A stretch of DNA of 64,000 nt from Aphanothece saxicola GSE-SYN-MK-01-06B (GTDB lineage Bacteria; Cyanobacteriota; Cyanobacteriia; PCC-6307; Cyanobiaceae): positions 354,855 through 418,854 of the forward strand of contig JAHHGT010000003.1 in assembly GCA_019359745.1 (NCBI GenBank), read 5' to 3'. Below are positions 27,475-35,378 of this stretch, piece by piece; positions within the stretch are counted from its first letter, which is position 1, and each line of letters begins with the position of its first letter. A program made the position numbers and the translations under genes. The notes beneath the pieces are model-generated. The model searched no databases and was not told the origin of the DNA. It saw only the letters and a program-made list of their open reading frames with translations.

Positions 27475-28783
27475 CGGGATGGTCAAGCCGGCCGGCCGCC
27501 GCCAGCAGTGCCGCTTCCGCCGCCCTGTCGCCCGCTCCGCCGGAATGGGGCCACTCGCTGCCGGCGCTGCGATGGCGGAAGCGCTGCCCCAGCAGCCGGC
27601 GCAGATCCTCGCCGCGGCGGCGCCCCAGCCAGCGATCCAACCGCCCGGTGGGAGCCGGCGCCGCTTCCACAGGGACCGCCGTCAGCGGAGGGAGTGCCGA
27701 CACCTGCCCGAGCGCCCGCCGCCAGGCCTCGAGGGACGCCGCCTCGCTGTAGCGCCCGGCCACCAGGGCGTGGCCGGCCCTGGACAGACGCTCCAGCAGG
27801 GAGCCCTGCCGCAGCCGCCCCAGCTGGGCAGCGGCGGCGGCCCCATCGCCGCAGGGAAACAGCAGGGCGGTGGTGTCGTGCTCCAGGGCGCCCTCCAGGC
27901 CCGACCCCACATAACGGCTGCTCACCACCGCCATGCCGCTGGCCATGGCCTGCCAGGCGACGATCGGTCCCGTCTCCCAGGCGGAGGTGATCACCAGGGC
28001 ATGGTGATGGCCATAGATCTGCTCCTCGAGTTGGTGCTGGTCGACGTGGCCGAGCAATCGCACGTTGCCGCAAGCGATCCAGGGCGCCAGGGAGCGTTCC
28101 AGGGCCGGCCGCTCCACGCCATCTCCGGCGATGCTGAGCTGCAGGTCGATGCCCAGGGTCTTGAGCTCCGCCAGCAGCGGCGGCAGATCGTGGACCCGCT
28201 TCTGGGCCTGCTCCAGCCGGCCCACCCAGGCCAGCTTCAAGGTGGTGGCTGGATCGCCGCTGGGGGCACGCCAGGGCGGCACCGGCACGCCATAGGGGGC
28301 GTAGAGGATCCGGTTGGGGTCCATTCCGCCCCGCTCGCTCGCCAGTCGGCAGGCCAGCCGATTGGTGGCGATCACCGCATCGATGCCGGCCCCGTGGCGC
28401 CGCAGGTCCTCGAGATAGGAGGCCTGCAGGGCATGGAGGGTCATGGCCACCCGTCCGTGGAACCGACCCTGGGACCGGGCCCGCTGGGCCGCAGGGTAGA
28501 GGTCGACCAGGTTGACGCCGAGCACGAGCTCCGGGTCGAGCCGGCCGAGCAGGGCGGCGATGGCGCGGATCCTGCCCTCAGCGCTGCCGCTGGTGTTGGC
28601 GAGGGGTTGGGCCGCCAACGCCGGATAGGCCCTGGCGTAGGGGCCATGGCGGTGATGGTCGCCGTCGGGCACCACCACCGTCACCTCCATCCCGCCGTCC
28701 CGCAGGCCCGGCACCAGGTTCGCCAGCCAGTCCTGGACCCCGCCGAGCAGGTAGGCGGAGGGGGCGAACACCAGCACCTTCAT
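27458..28783 (-). CDS. Family 4 glycosyltransferase (GT-B)
   Basis: A 441-aa enzyme starting KVLVFAPSAYLLGGVQDWLA. The donor half has KLAWVGRLEQAQKRVHDLPP, LQLSIAGDGVERPALERSLA and ALVITSAWETGPIVAWQAMA, followed by GMAVVSSRYVGSGLEGALEH. The C-terminal ~60 residues are basic/low-complexity. ATG 28783 gives a 4-base overlap with the preceding stop; the frame is open to 28924 but that part is the antisense-frame shadow of the neighbour. Confidence 0.87.
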   Translation of the reverse strand: MKVLVFAPSAYLLGGVQDWLANLVPGLRDGGMEVTVVVPDGDHHRHGPYARAYPALAAQPLANTSGSAEGRIRAIAALLGRLDPELVLGVNLVDLYPAAQRARSQGRFHGRVAMTLHALQASYLEDLRRHGAGIDAVIATNRLACRLASERGGMDPNRILYAPYGVPVPPWRAPSGDPATTLKLAWVGRLEQAQKRVHDLPPLLAELKTLGIDLQLSIAGDGVERPALERSLAPWIACGNVRLLGHVDQHQLEEQIYGHHHALVITSAWETGPIVAWQAMASGMAVVSSRYVGSGLEGALEHDTTALLFPCGDGAAAAAQLGRLRQGSLLERLSRAGHALVAGRYSEAASLEAWRRALGQVSALPPLTAVPVEAAPAPTGRLDRWLGRRRGEDLRRLLGQRFRHRSAGSEWPHSGGAGDRAAEAALLAAAGRLDHPDESHG

Positions 28784-29664
28784 GGTGTTCGATCCAGGTA
28801 CACGACCCCGGCCCCAGACGGATTTAGGGGCGGCACGGGCAGGGGAGGCAGGGGGGCGATCGGGCGCACGTGGTGGCCCAGCTGGCGGATGTAGACCCCC
28901 TCCGTTGCCGGGCAGCTTTCCCACTTGCGGAAGAAGCTGTCCTGGTTGGCGGAGGTGTACTTACCCCAGACCCGCGCCGATTGGTCATCGAAGGAGGTGG
29001 TGACCGGCTGGTCGTTCGCATGGTGCAGATAGGGACAGGCGGCCCCCCCGATCCGCACCCCCGCCAGGGAAGCCCGGGCGGTGTAGTCCATGTCCTCGAA
29101 GCCGATGCCGCTGAAGTCCTGGTCGAAGGCGCCGATCCGCTGCCAGCACTGGCGGCCGATGGCGAAGTGGGACCAGGTGTTGTTGAGCAAGGTGAGATCC
29201 ACGGTGTCCCAGGGCATCGTTTCCGCCCAGCGCCGCAGCCAGGGGTCGAGGCGCAGATCGTCGTTGAGCACCAGGGTGGTGGCCGTCGGGCTGGCCTGGA
29301 GCAGCTCGTTCCACATCTGGCAGAGCCCCACCACCCGATCGTGCAGCAGGAAGCGGCGATGGGGCGGCTCGCCGCTGGCCAGCTCGCGGCACAGCCGCTC
29401 CAGGTAGCGGCCCTGGCTGGCCGCATCGCCGTGGCCGTTGACGGCCACCAGGATCGGCACCTCCGGGAAGCTGCGCCGCAGCGCGAGGTAGAGCGGGCGG
29501 AAATAGCTCTCGTAACGGGCTTCAAAGGTGGTGATCGCGATCGTGAAACAGTTGCCCAGCGGCCGCCGCGGGGGCAGCAGGGCCCTCGGGACGCGGCGCC
29601 GGGTGCCGTGCAGCACGGCCTGGGCGGTGAGGTAGAGGCGCAGGTTGAGGGAGGAGCGGTTCAT
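28780..29664 (-). CDS. Glycosyltransferase-like protein (GT-A fold, family 2 type)
   Basis: A 294-aa protein with a GT-A-like layout: FTIAITTFEARYESYFRPLY at the start, TTLVLNDDLRLDPWLRRWAE with an NDD metal-binding candidate, and GIGFEDMDYTARASLAGVRI, a catalytic ED pair typical of galactosyltransferase-like enzymes, followed by a conserved-looking HHAND. The start is ATG 29664, 22 bases after the preceding stop. The family call is from motifs only; substrate unknown. Confidence 0.72.
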   Translation of the reverse strand: MNRSSLNLRLYLTAQAVLHGTRRRVPRALLPPRRPLGNCFTIAITTFEARYESYFRPLYLALRRSFPEVPILVAVNGHGDAASQGRYLERLCRELASGEPPHRRFLLHDRVVGLCQMWNELLQASPTATTLVLNDDLRLDPWLRRWAETMPWDTVDLTLLNNTWSHFAIGRQCWQRIGAFDQDFSGIGFEDMDYTARASLAGVRIGGAACPYLHHANDQPVTTSFDDQSARVWGKYTSANQDSFFRKWESCPATEGVYIRQLGHHVRPIAPLPPLPVPPLNPSGAGVVYLDRTP

Positions 29665-29686
29665 GACGGCGGTGGTGGGTCGTCCC

Positions 29687-30808
29687 TCAGGGGCGCCCCA
29701 GGGCGCCGATCGCCTCGACAAGGGCGCGGTAGCGCTCCTTGGGGCGGATGTGATCGTGGAAGCAGCGGGCGCAGTCCTCACGCCGGGCGTCCAGGTCGGC
29801 CCCCAGCTGATGGGCCGCCGCCAGAAAACCGGCGCCATCGTCCACCATCACGCCACAGCCGAAGTCCTCGACGAACTGGAAGCTGGCCTGACGGCTGCAG
29901 ATCACCGGCACCCCCATGGCCAGGTACATGCACAGCCGGTTTGAGCTGACGCCCATGGCCTGGAACTGGGGCGCTGGATTGGTGTAGACGGCCAGGCCGA
30001 TGTCGTAGCCGACGGCCGATCGCCAGGCCTCCTGCCACGACAGCCGCCCGGTCTCGATATGGAGTCGGCCCCCCAGGCTCAGTCGCCGCAGCAGGTAGAG
30101 GGCCAGGGGATCCACCCCCAGGGGCTGGATCACGGCGCAGAGGGCGGGATCTTCGTGCAGGGCATCGAGCAGCCAGTCGGCGCCGGCGGTGAGGTTGAAG
30201 CCCCCGGAGATGGCCAGGGTGAGGGCGTCGGGCCCGAGGCCCCAGCGCTGGCGCAACCGCTGACGCAGGGCCGGATCCCGCTCCGGCGGGTTGCGGAAAC
30301 AGCCCGGATAGACCAGCACCGGCTGGGCCGGTGGCAGACCGGCGTAGTCGCGCACCAGGGGCACCCTGTGGGTGTCGTTGACGATCGTGAAGCGCGCCCG
30401 CCGGTAGGCGTTCAGGCAGAGCCGCTTCCAGCGTTTCGAGCGGGGACCCCGGTAGCTGCCGGCGCGGATCTCATCCCCCAGCACGAAGCAGGGGCGGCGG
30501 TGCAGACGGGCCAGCACCCCCACCACGGCGATCGGATCCTCGGTGGTGCCCGAAAAGCAGCCGTAGCGGCGCCAGTGGGGACGCCAGGCCTGGCCCAGCA
30601 GCCAGCGCATCGAATAGGCGACCAGGTGGGTGGTGACCCGCTCGCCGTAGGGAGCGGTGCTGCCGCAGGGCCCCGGGGCATAGACGTGGACGTCAAACCC
30701 GTTCTCCAGCAGGGCCGAGATGATTGCCTCATTGGGGGGCGAGTGCAGCAGCTCCGGCACCAGCAGGAAGTGGGCGGCGATCGGCCGTGGTGGCGAGGGT
30801 CCGGACAT
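29687..30808 (-). CDS. GT-B glycosyltransferase (family 4-like)
   Basis: A 373-aa protein starting with AHFLLVPELLHSPPNEAIIS. It contains a donor half with LTLAISGGFNLTAGADWLLD, IGLAVYTNPAPQFQAMGVSS and NRLCMYLAMGVPVICSRQAS, followed by FVEDFGCGVMVDDGAGFLAA. The order fits GT-B enzymes, although the N-terminal domain is short. ATG 30808 is used; the frame upstream overlaps the neighbour. Sixteen bases separate it from the preceding stop. Confidence 0.78.
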   Translation of the reverse strand: MSGPSPPRPIAAHFLLVPELLHSPPNEAIISALLENGFDVHVYAPGPCGSTAPYGERVTTHLVAYSMRWLLGQAWRPHWRRYGCFSGTTEDPIAVVGVLARLHRRPCFVLGDEIRAGSYRGPRSKRWKRLCLNAYRRARFTIVNDTHRVPLVRDYAGLPPAQPVLVYPGCFRNPPERDPALRQRLRQRWGLGPDALTLAISGGFNLTAGADWLLDALHEDPALCAVIQPLGVDPLALYLLRRLSLGGRLHIETGRLSWQEAWRSAVGYDIGLAVYTNPAPQFQAMGVSSNRLCMYLAMGVPVICSRQASFQFVEDFGCGVMVDDGAGFLAAAHQLGADLDARREDCARCFHDHIRPKERYRALVEAIGALGRP

Positions 30809-30824
30809 GGAGGAAGGGATGGGG

Positions 30825-31709
30825 CTAGAGCGCTCGGGGGGTGCGGGTGGTGCTGAGGTCGGTGGGGAGCTCCAGCCTGCCGGCTCCGTAGTCCTCCAGC
30901 AGGCGCTGGGTGTAGGAGCGGATGAACTCCACCGGAAAATCCTTGCGGCCCGGGATCGGCGCCGTTTCGCTCTTCTCCCGGGCGGCGATCCGGTCGTACC
31001 AGTTGTGGTAATGGGTGATCGTGCCGTCAAGGCCGTAGAAGTTGCCGAGTCCGTAACGCAGGTAGGCCAGTTCGTCGCTCCAGACCGCCGGTGGCGAGGC
31101 TGGCGTGAATAGTGGTTCGCTGGCGCGGTTGGAGACGTAGACGTCCATGGGCACCCAGGTGAGCTGGCGGCGCTTCAGATCCTGCGGCAGGTGGTGGGTG
31201 ATGTGGGGGCCGTTGAAATCGACCTCCAGGCGCGGTCGCGGCCAGCGTCCCTTGCGTCGCCAATGGAGGCGCCGACAGCGGCGGAACCGCTCCGTGTGCA
31301 TCAGCAGGAAGGAGCTCTCCGGCATGCCGGCACCGAAGGGACGGGTGAGCGGCCCGCAGCCGATGTCTTGCGGCGACACCAGCGCCACGCCCTCGGTGAG
31401 ACGGGAACGGCAGAGGCTGAACCACTGCTGGGCCAGCAGGATCACGTCCGCATGCAGCAGCAGGGTGTACGGCGAGCGGGAACGGCGCAGCAGGGCATTG
31501 AGTGCTTCGGGCTGGCTGCAGCGTCGCTGCACCACGTCGGCACCCCGCTCCCGGGCGAGAGCCACGGAGCGGTCGGTGGAGCCGTTGTCCAGCACGCAGA
31601 TCTCGGTGTCGAGGCCTCGGGTGGTGGCCTGGAGCGCCTCCAGGCAGTGGGGCAGGAACAGCTCGCTGTTCCAGCTGGTGATGCCGACGAACAGTTCGGG
31701 TGTGCTCAT
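30825..31709 (-). CDS. Family 2 glycosyltransferase
   Basis: A 294-aa GT-A enzyme: ELFVGITSWNSELFLPHCLE, EICVLDNGSTDRSVALARER, then YTLLLHADVILLAQQW, where HAD replaces DxD. The C-terminal half is rich in Arg/Trp/Tyr (FNGPHITHHLPQDLKRRQLT) and lacks membrane segments. ATG 31709 overlaps the upstream stop by 4 bases; the longer frame to 31979 covers the neighbour. Acceptor unknown. Confidence 0.83.
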   Translation of the reverse strand: MSTPELFVGITSWNSELFLPHCLEALQATTRGLDTEICVLDNGSTDRSVALARERGADVVQRRCSQPEALNALLRRSRSPYTLLLHADVILLAQQWFSLCRSRLTEGVALVSPQDIGCGPLTRPFGAGMPESSFLLMHTERFRRCRRLHWRRKGRWPRPRLEVDFNGPHITHHLPQDLKRRQLTWVPMDVYVSNRASEPLFTPASPPAVWSDELAYLRYGLGNFYGLDGTITHYHNWYDRIAAREKSETAPIPGRKDFPVEFIRSYTQRLLEDYGAGRLELPTDLSTTRTPRAL

Positions 31710-32614
31710 GCTTTGGGGAGGAGCCGCAGGCGCCGCAACAGCCGCACGGGCAGCTGACGTTCCAGGGCCTGGAGGCGCTCGCCGAGGGCGGATTTTTCCT
31801 TCAGCAGCCGCTGCACCAGCCGCTCCAGCGGCTCGCTGGCCCCATAGCGGGCATAGATGGTGGCCAGTTCGGACGGAAAACGATTCCCCTGGCGCCGGGT
31901 CTTCACGGTGGCGTAGTAGCGCATGGCACCCAGTTTCTCCTGGGTGACCAGGCCGCTGCAGTGCCGGGAAAAGCGCCACCAGAGGTCGTAGTCCATCAAC
32001 AGATTCAGTCCCTCGTCCACCCCTCCGACCTCCTGCCAGAGGGACGCACTCCAGAAGCAGCTCTGCTGCAGCAGGAAGCAGCCGTTCTCGATGGCCAGCA
32101 GGGTCTGCTCGGAGCCCTCGCGGGCGGGCACATGGCGCAGAAACTGCTGGTCGGCGCTGACGATGTCACCGCTGCCGATCACCCAGCGGCCGCTGGGGTC
32201 GGCGGCAAAACACCCCAGCACGGTGCGGAAAGCTCCTGGCAGGTAGAAGTCGTCGGAATTGAGCCAGGCGAGGATCGAACCGCTGGCCCGGCGGAACCCT
32301 TTGTTGATGGCGTCCGACTGGCCCCTGTCGGGCTCGCTGATCAGCACGCTGATCCAGGGCCGATAGCGCTCCAGCACGGTCGGGGTGTCGTCGGTGCTGC
32401 CGCCGTCCACCACGATGATCTCGACGTTGTCGTAGCCCTGCCAGAGAATCGAGAGCAGGGTGTCCTCGATGTAGGGCCCCTGGTTGAGGGTGGGGATGAC
32501 GATCGAGAACAGCGGCCGTGATGGATCGGTGTTGAACCGTTCCGGCACGGCCATCGCCCCATGGTCGGGCCAGCCATAGAGGCGGCGGGAGCTGGGCAGG
32601 GGCACCTCAACCAC
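31706..32614 (-). CDS. Family 2 glycosyltransferase
   Basis: About 302 aa. GT-A motifs are clear: FSIVIPTLNQGPYIEDTLLS, EIIVVDGGSTDDTPTVLERY, ILAWLNSDDFYLPGAFRTVL (SDD) and MDYDLWWRFSRHCSGLVTQE. The start is GTG 32614, because an AGGAG lies 6 bases before it and it overlaps the stop of the small upstream gene by 8 bases. ATG 32554 is an alternative that would cut 20 residues that carry no domain. The C-terminus is basic (LPVRLLRRLRLLP). Confidence 0.84.
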   Translation of the reverse strand: MVEVPLPSSRRLYGWPDHGAMAVPERFNTDPSRPLFSIVIPTLNQGPYIEDTLLSILWQGYDNVEIIVVDGGSTDDTPTVLERYRPWISVLISEPDRGQSDAINKGFRRASGSILAWLNSDDFYLPGAFRTVLGCFAADPSGRWVIGSGDIVSADQQFLRHVPAREGSEQTLLAIENGCFLLQQSCFWSASLWQEVGGVDEGLNLLMDYDLWWRFSRHCSGLVTQEKLGAMRYYATVKTRRQGNRFPSELATIYARYGASEPLERLVQRLLKEKSALGERLQALERQLPVRLLRRLRLLPKA

Positions 32615-32807
32615 GGCGCGCTCCTGCCGCCATGGCGAGATCCATGCACGCCATGGGCCGGGGTGCCACGGCGTCGAGGCTGGACTCCTGGAACACCTTG
32701 ACCTGGCTGGGTAGGCCCATGGCGGCAACGAAGGTCTTCTCCTCCCTGGCCGGGTCGATGCGACGCTCCTGCGGCCTCAGCCATCGCATCAGCCACAACA
32801 CCCTCAT
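32607..32807 (-). CDS. Small hypothetical protein (66 aa), translationally coupled
   Basis: Unrecognised 66-aa protein beginning MRVLWLMRWLRPQERRIDPA and ending in AGARRG. Support for it being real is contextual: ATG overlaps the asparagine-synthetase-like stop by 4 bases (ATGA), a strong AGGTGA ribosome-binding site lies 7 bases upstream (32815-32820), and its stop overlaps the next GTG start by 8 bases. It fills an otherwise empty 190-base gap. The sequence is basic at the start, with several Met and Trp and no membrane segment; it might be a remnant of a larger protein or a small partner. Confidence 0.55.
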   Translation of the reverse strand: MRVLWLMRWLRPQERRIDPAREEKTFVAAMGLPSQVKVFQESSLDAVAPRPMACMDLAMAAGARRG

Positions 32808-34354
32808 CGGGTGATCACCTGCTTCCAGAAGATCAAGGTCAGCAGGAAGGCCAGGGTTCGGGTTCTGTCGGTGCCGTTGCGATGGGCGTCCAGAATCCGG
32901 CTGAGCAGGTCCGGATCCACCAGGTCGTCGATGAGCCTGCCGTGCTCCAGCAGGAAGGTGTGCATGCGGGGGTCGCGGTACCAGTCGGAGCTGAGGTCGT
33001 AGCTCACATACCGCGACCGTCGCAGGGGTGGCGTCCAGTACAGGGGAGGGGCTTTGGCCAGCATCCGGCCCTTGTCGAAGCCGTTTTCCTCGGGAAAACC
33101 GAGCAGCTCCGGGCAGTTGCGGGCAATGGCATGGCGGTGCCAGTTGGAGCCCAGCTTCCAACCATCGGGAAGATTCCAGATCGCCTCGATCCAGCGGCGG
33201 TCGTGGAAGGGGGATCGCCAGGCGCTGGAGGCCCGGTACATGCGGATTCCGTTGGCGTAGAAGTTGGGCACCCGCTGCTCGAAGTAGTAACGGGTGAGGC
33301 CTTCGAGGAACCCGCCGCGACAGAAGCCGGCAAGCCTGGCGGCGCGCTGGCTGCGGCCCTCGGGCATCAACTGGGCGGCCAGCGGAGGGGCCAGGTGACG
33401 CAGTTCCTCGGCTGAGAAGCTGAGGTGACGCTCCACCTTCAGGCGCCAGAACTTGGCCAGGGCGGCTTCGGGGGCCAGGGAGGCGATGCGGCCCAGCCAG
33501 CCCCGGTCGAAGTAGTAGGTGCGGGCGAACTCCCCCAGGGTGCCGACAAAGAACGTGGCATCGGCGGGAATCGCCGCTTTCAGTGGATACAGAAAGGTGT
33601 GCCAGTGCCAGGCGGTCTTGGTGCCGTTGGTGAGGCTGGAAATGCTGGGCCCGTGGGCGAAGAATTCCTCCAGGTCCAGGTTGATCAGCTGGTGGGGCAG
33701 ATCGAAGCGCCGGGCGATGTGGCGGGCCACCTGCACGTCAGTGGCCTCCTCCCGACCCATGGTGATCAGATGGGGCCGTAACCCCTGGTGCAGCATCGAC
33801 GCCAGGATCACCCTCGAATCGAATCCGCCCGAAAGCGACAGGTGGGGGTTGTCACCCGCCAGCCGAAGCACCGCGGCATTGAGTGCGTCGACGGCGGCGT
33901 CCGGATCAGCGGGGGCTGCCGGGATCCCGTCAAGGACGGCCGCGGAGCGGAGCGCCACGCGGCCGTCGGTGAAGTGCAGAACACTGCCGGGGGGGACCCG
34001 ATGGATCTCGGGATGGAGCGTCTGGTTGTCGGTCAGGTTCTCCAGCTGGCAGAGATCGCCGAGGGCCTGCCAGTTCCAGCGCCACTCCAGACCGCTGCGG
34101 CGCCGGATCTCCGCCACCTGGTCACCATGGAAGAGCCGGCCGTTGTGCTCAAGGTAGTAGTAGTGCGTGGCCCCGACGGGTGAGGTGACCACCGTCACGT
34201 CACCGGCGTCGGTCTCGATCACCAGGGTGTACTCCCCTTCCCTGTTCGCCAGGGCGCGTGTTCCTTCCCGAAGAAAGCGTCCGAGCAGGTCCGCCTCCGT
34301 CGCGTCGCAGTACCCGAGGCAGGTGAGTCGGTGATCGCCGAGTTGGATGGACAT
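32804..34354 (-). CDS. Asparagine-synthetase-like amidotransferase without the glutaminase cysteine
   Basis: A 516-aa protein with a synthetase domain (HLSLSGGFDSRVILASMLHQ is the PP-loop; the acceptor part has GTLGEFARTYYFDRGWLGRI). The N-terminal region resembles a class II glutaminase domain (GEYTLVIETDAGDVTVVTSP, and HNGRLFHGDQ) but begins MSIQLGDHR, so the catalytic Cys2 is absent and the glutaminase is presumably dead; free ammonia or a non-amidation reaction is possible. Asn-synthetase-like proteins of this type recur in polysaccharide loci. Seven bases after the family 8 gene, and coupled to a 66-aa gene downstream. Confidence 0.83.
   Translation of the reverse strand: MSIQLGDHRLTCLGYCDATEADLLGRFLREGTRALANREGEYTLVIETDAGDVTVVTSPVGATHYYYLEHNGRLFHGDQVAEIRRRSGLEWRWNWQALGDLCQLENLTDNQTLHPEIHRVPPGSVLHFTDGRVALRSAAVLDGIPAAPADPDAAVDALNAAVLRLAGDNPHLSLSGGFDSRVILASMLHQGLRPHLITMGREEATDVQVARHIARRFDLPHQLINLDLEEFFAHGPSISSLTNGTKTAWHWHTFLYPLKAAIPADATFFVGTLGEFARTYYFDRGWLGRIASLAPEAALAKFWRLKVERHLSFSAEELRHLAPPLAAQLMPEGRSQRAARLAGFCRGGFLEGLTRYYFEQRVPNFYANGIRMYRASSAWRSPFHDRRWIEAIWNLPDGWKLGSNWHRHAIARNCPELLGFPEENGFDKGRMLAKAPPLYWTPPLRRSRYVSYDLSSDWYRDPRMHTFLLEHGRLIDDLVDPDLLSRILDAHRNGTDRTRTLAFLLTLIFWKQVITR
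32815..32820 (-). promoter_or_regulatory. Ribosome-binding site of the 66-aa small gene
   Basis: AGGTGA on the minus strand lies 7 bases before ATG 32807, a good Shine-Dalgarno match and spacing. It sits inside the last codons of the asparagine-synthetase-like gene and is the main sequence evidence that the small gene is translated. Confidence 0.5.
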
Positions 34355-34360
34355 CGTTAA

Positions 34361-35281
34361 TTAGGGCCTCAGCCTGCCGAGCAGCCGTTTGCCCGCACTT
34401 TTGAGGCGGAAGCGCAGCGCCCCGAGCCGGTCGGCCCGGGAGGTGTGGCTGGCCCCCTCCAGGGGAAGGTTGGCCCAGGGTGTCTGCTGGCGGATCTCCA
34501 GGTAGCGCTGACGCCAGGGATGGGTGCAGCGTTGGTGCCAGGGCTTGGCGACCCCGGACCCTGCGAAGTGGATCACGGCGGGATTGGCCCTGGCCAGCTC
34601 TGCCCGCTGGCCCAGCGCAGTGCTGGCATCGGCATACTCCGGATGCATCCAGAGGTGGGGCAGGGCGTTGTAACGCCAGTCAAGGGGCAGCCAACGGGCT
34701 TCCAGCAGGGAGTTGAGCACATCCTGATCCCAGTGCTTGATGCGCTCGGGATGGGTGCGGGCAAAGTCCAACCCCGTGGCCAGGATGTTCTCACGGCGCC
34801 ACCGGCCCAGATCGATCAGCATCGCGCCCGCGTTGAACACCAGGGAACCCTCGGCCAGGCCGAGGCGGTTGCGGTCGAACTCCTGGTTGTGTTCCTCCAC
34901 CGCACCGATGCTGTTCTCCTCCAGTGCCGATTCCCAGAGATCGCGCAGGGAGTCGACGACGATCAGGTCGGAATCCAGGTAGAGCACCTTCTCCACCGCA
35001 TGGGGAAGGGCCGCCGGCAGCAGCAGACGGAAGTAGGTGGCCAGGGTGATGTGGCCGAAAACAGGAAAGCCGGCAAGCATCTCTTCATCCAGCTGAATGA
35101 AGGAGACCGAAGGCAGAAAATCACCGAGATACGCTGCCAACCGGGCACGCTCGCCGGAATCAATGACACCGTGGAGTATGTAAACACTGATCGATTCAGC
35201 TGGATTGGAAAGCTGAAGGGATTTCAGCATCACAGCGCAGTGCCGGATGTAGTTGTTGTCGATCGTGCAGGCGATGATCAT
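34361..35281 (-). CDS. Family 8 glycosyltransferase (LgtC/GspA-like)
   Basis: A 306-aa GT-A enzyme. It starts MIIACTIDNNYIRHCAVMLK and has the family 8 motif KVLYLDSDLIVVDSLRDLWE (DxD), then SLVFNAGAMLIDLGRWRREN and KHWDQDVLNSLLEARWLPLD. The HFAGSGVAKPW segment near the C-terminus completes the signature; a basic tail (LKSAGKRLLGRLRP) may attach to the membrane. Family members transfer galactose or glucose. ATG 35281 is chosen by homology to the family start; the frame is open to 35473. Confidence 0.9.
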   Translation of the reverse strand: MIIACTIDNNYIRHCAVMLKSLQLSNPAESISVYILHGVIDSGERARLAAYLGDFLPSVSFIQLDEEMLAGFPVFGHITLATYFRLLLPAALPHAVEKVLYLDSDLIVVDSLRDLWESALEENSIGAVEEHNQEFDRNRLGLAEGSLVFNAGAMLIDLGRWRRENILATGLDFARTHPERIKHWDQDVLNSLLEARWLPLDWRYNALPHLWMHPEYADASTALGQRAELARANPAVIHFAGSGVAKPWHQRCTHPWRQRYLEIRQQTPWANLPLEGASHTSRADRLGALRFRLKSAGKRLLGRLRP

Positions 35282-35378
35282 CTTTGGGACGCTGTCATGA
35301 CGGCCAACGCTTTGGTCGACGATGGAGTCGGTGAAGGCCCTCGGTCGAGACGATTCATGGGTGGTGCGCCAGTGACCA

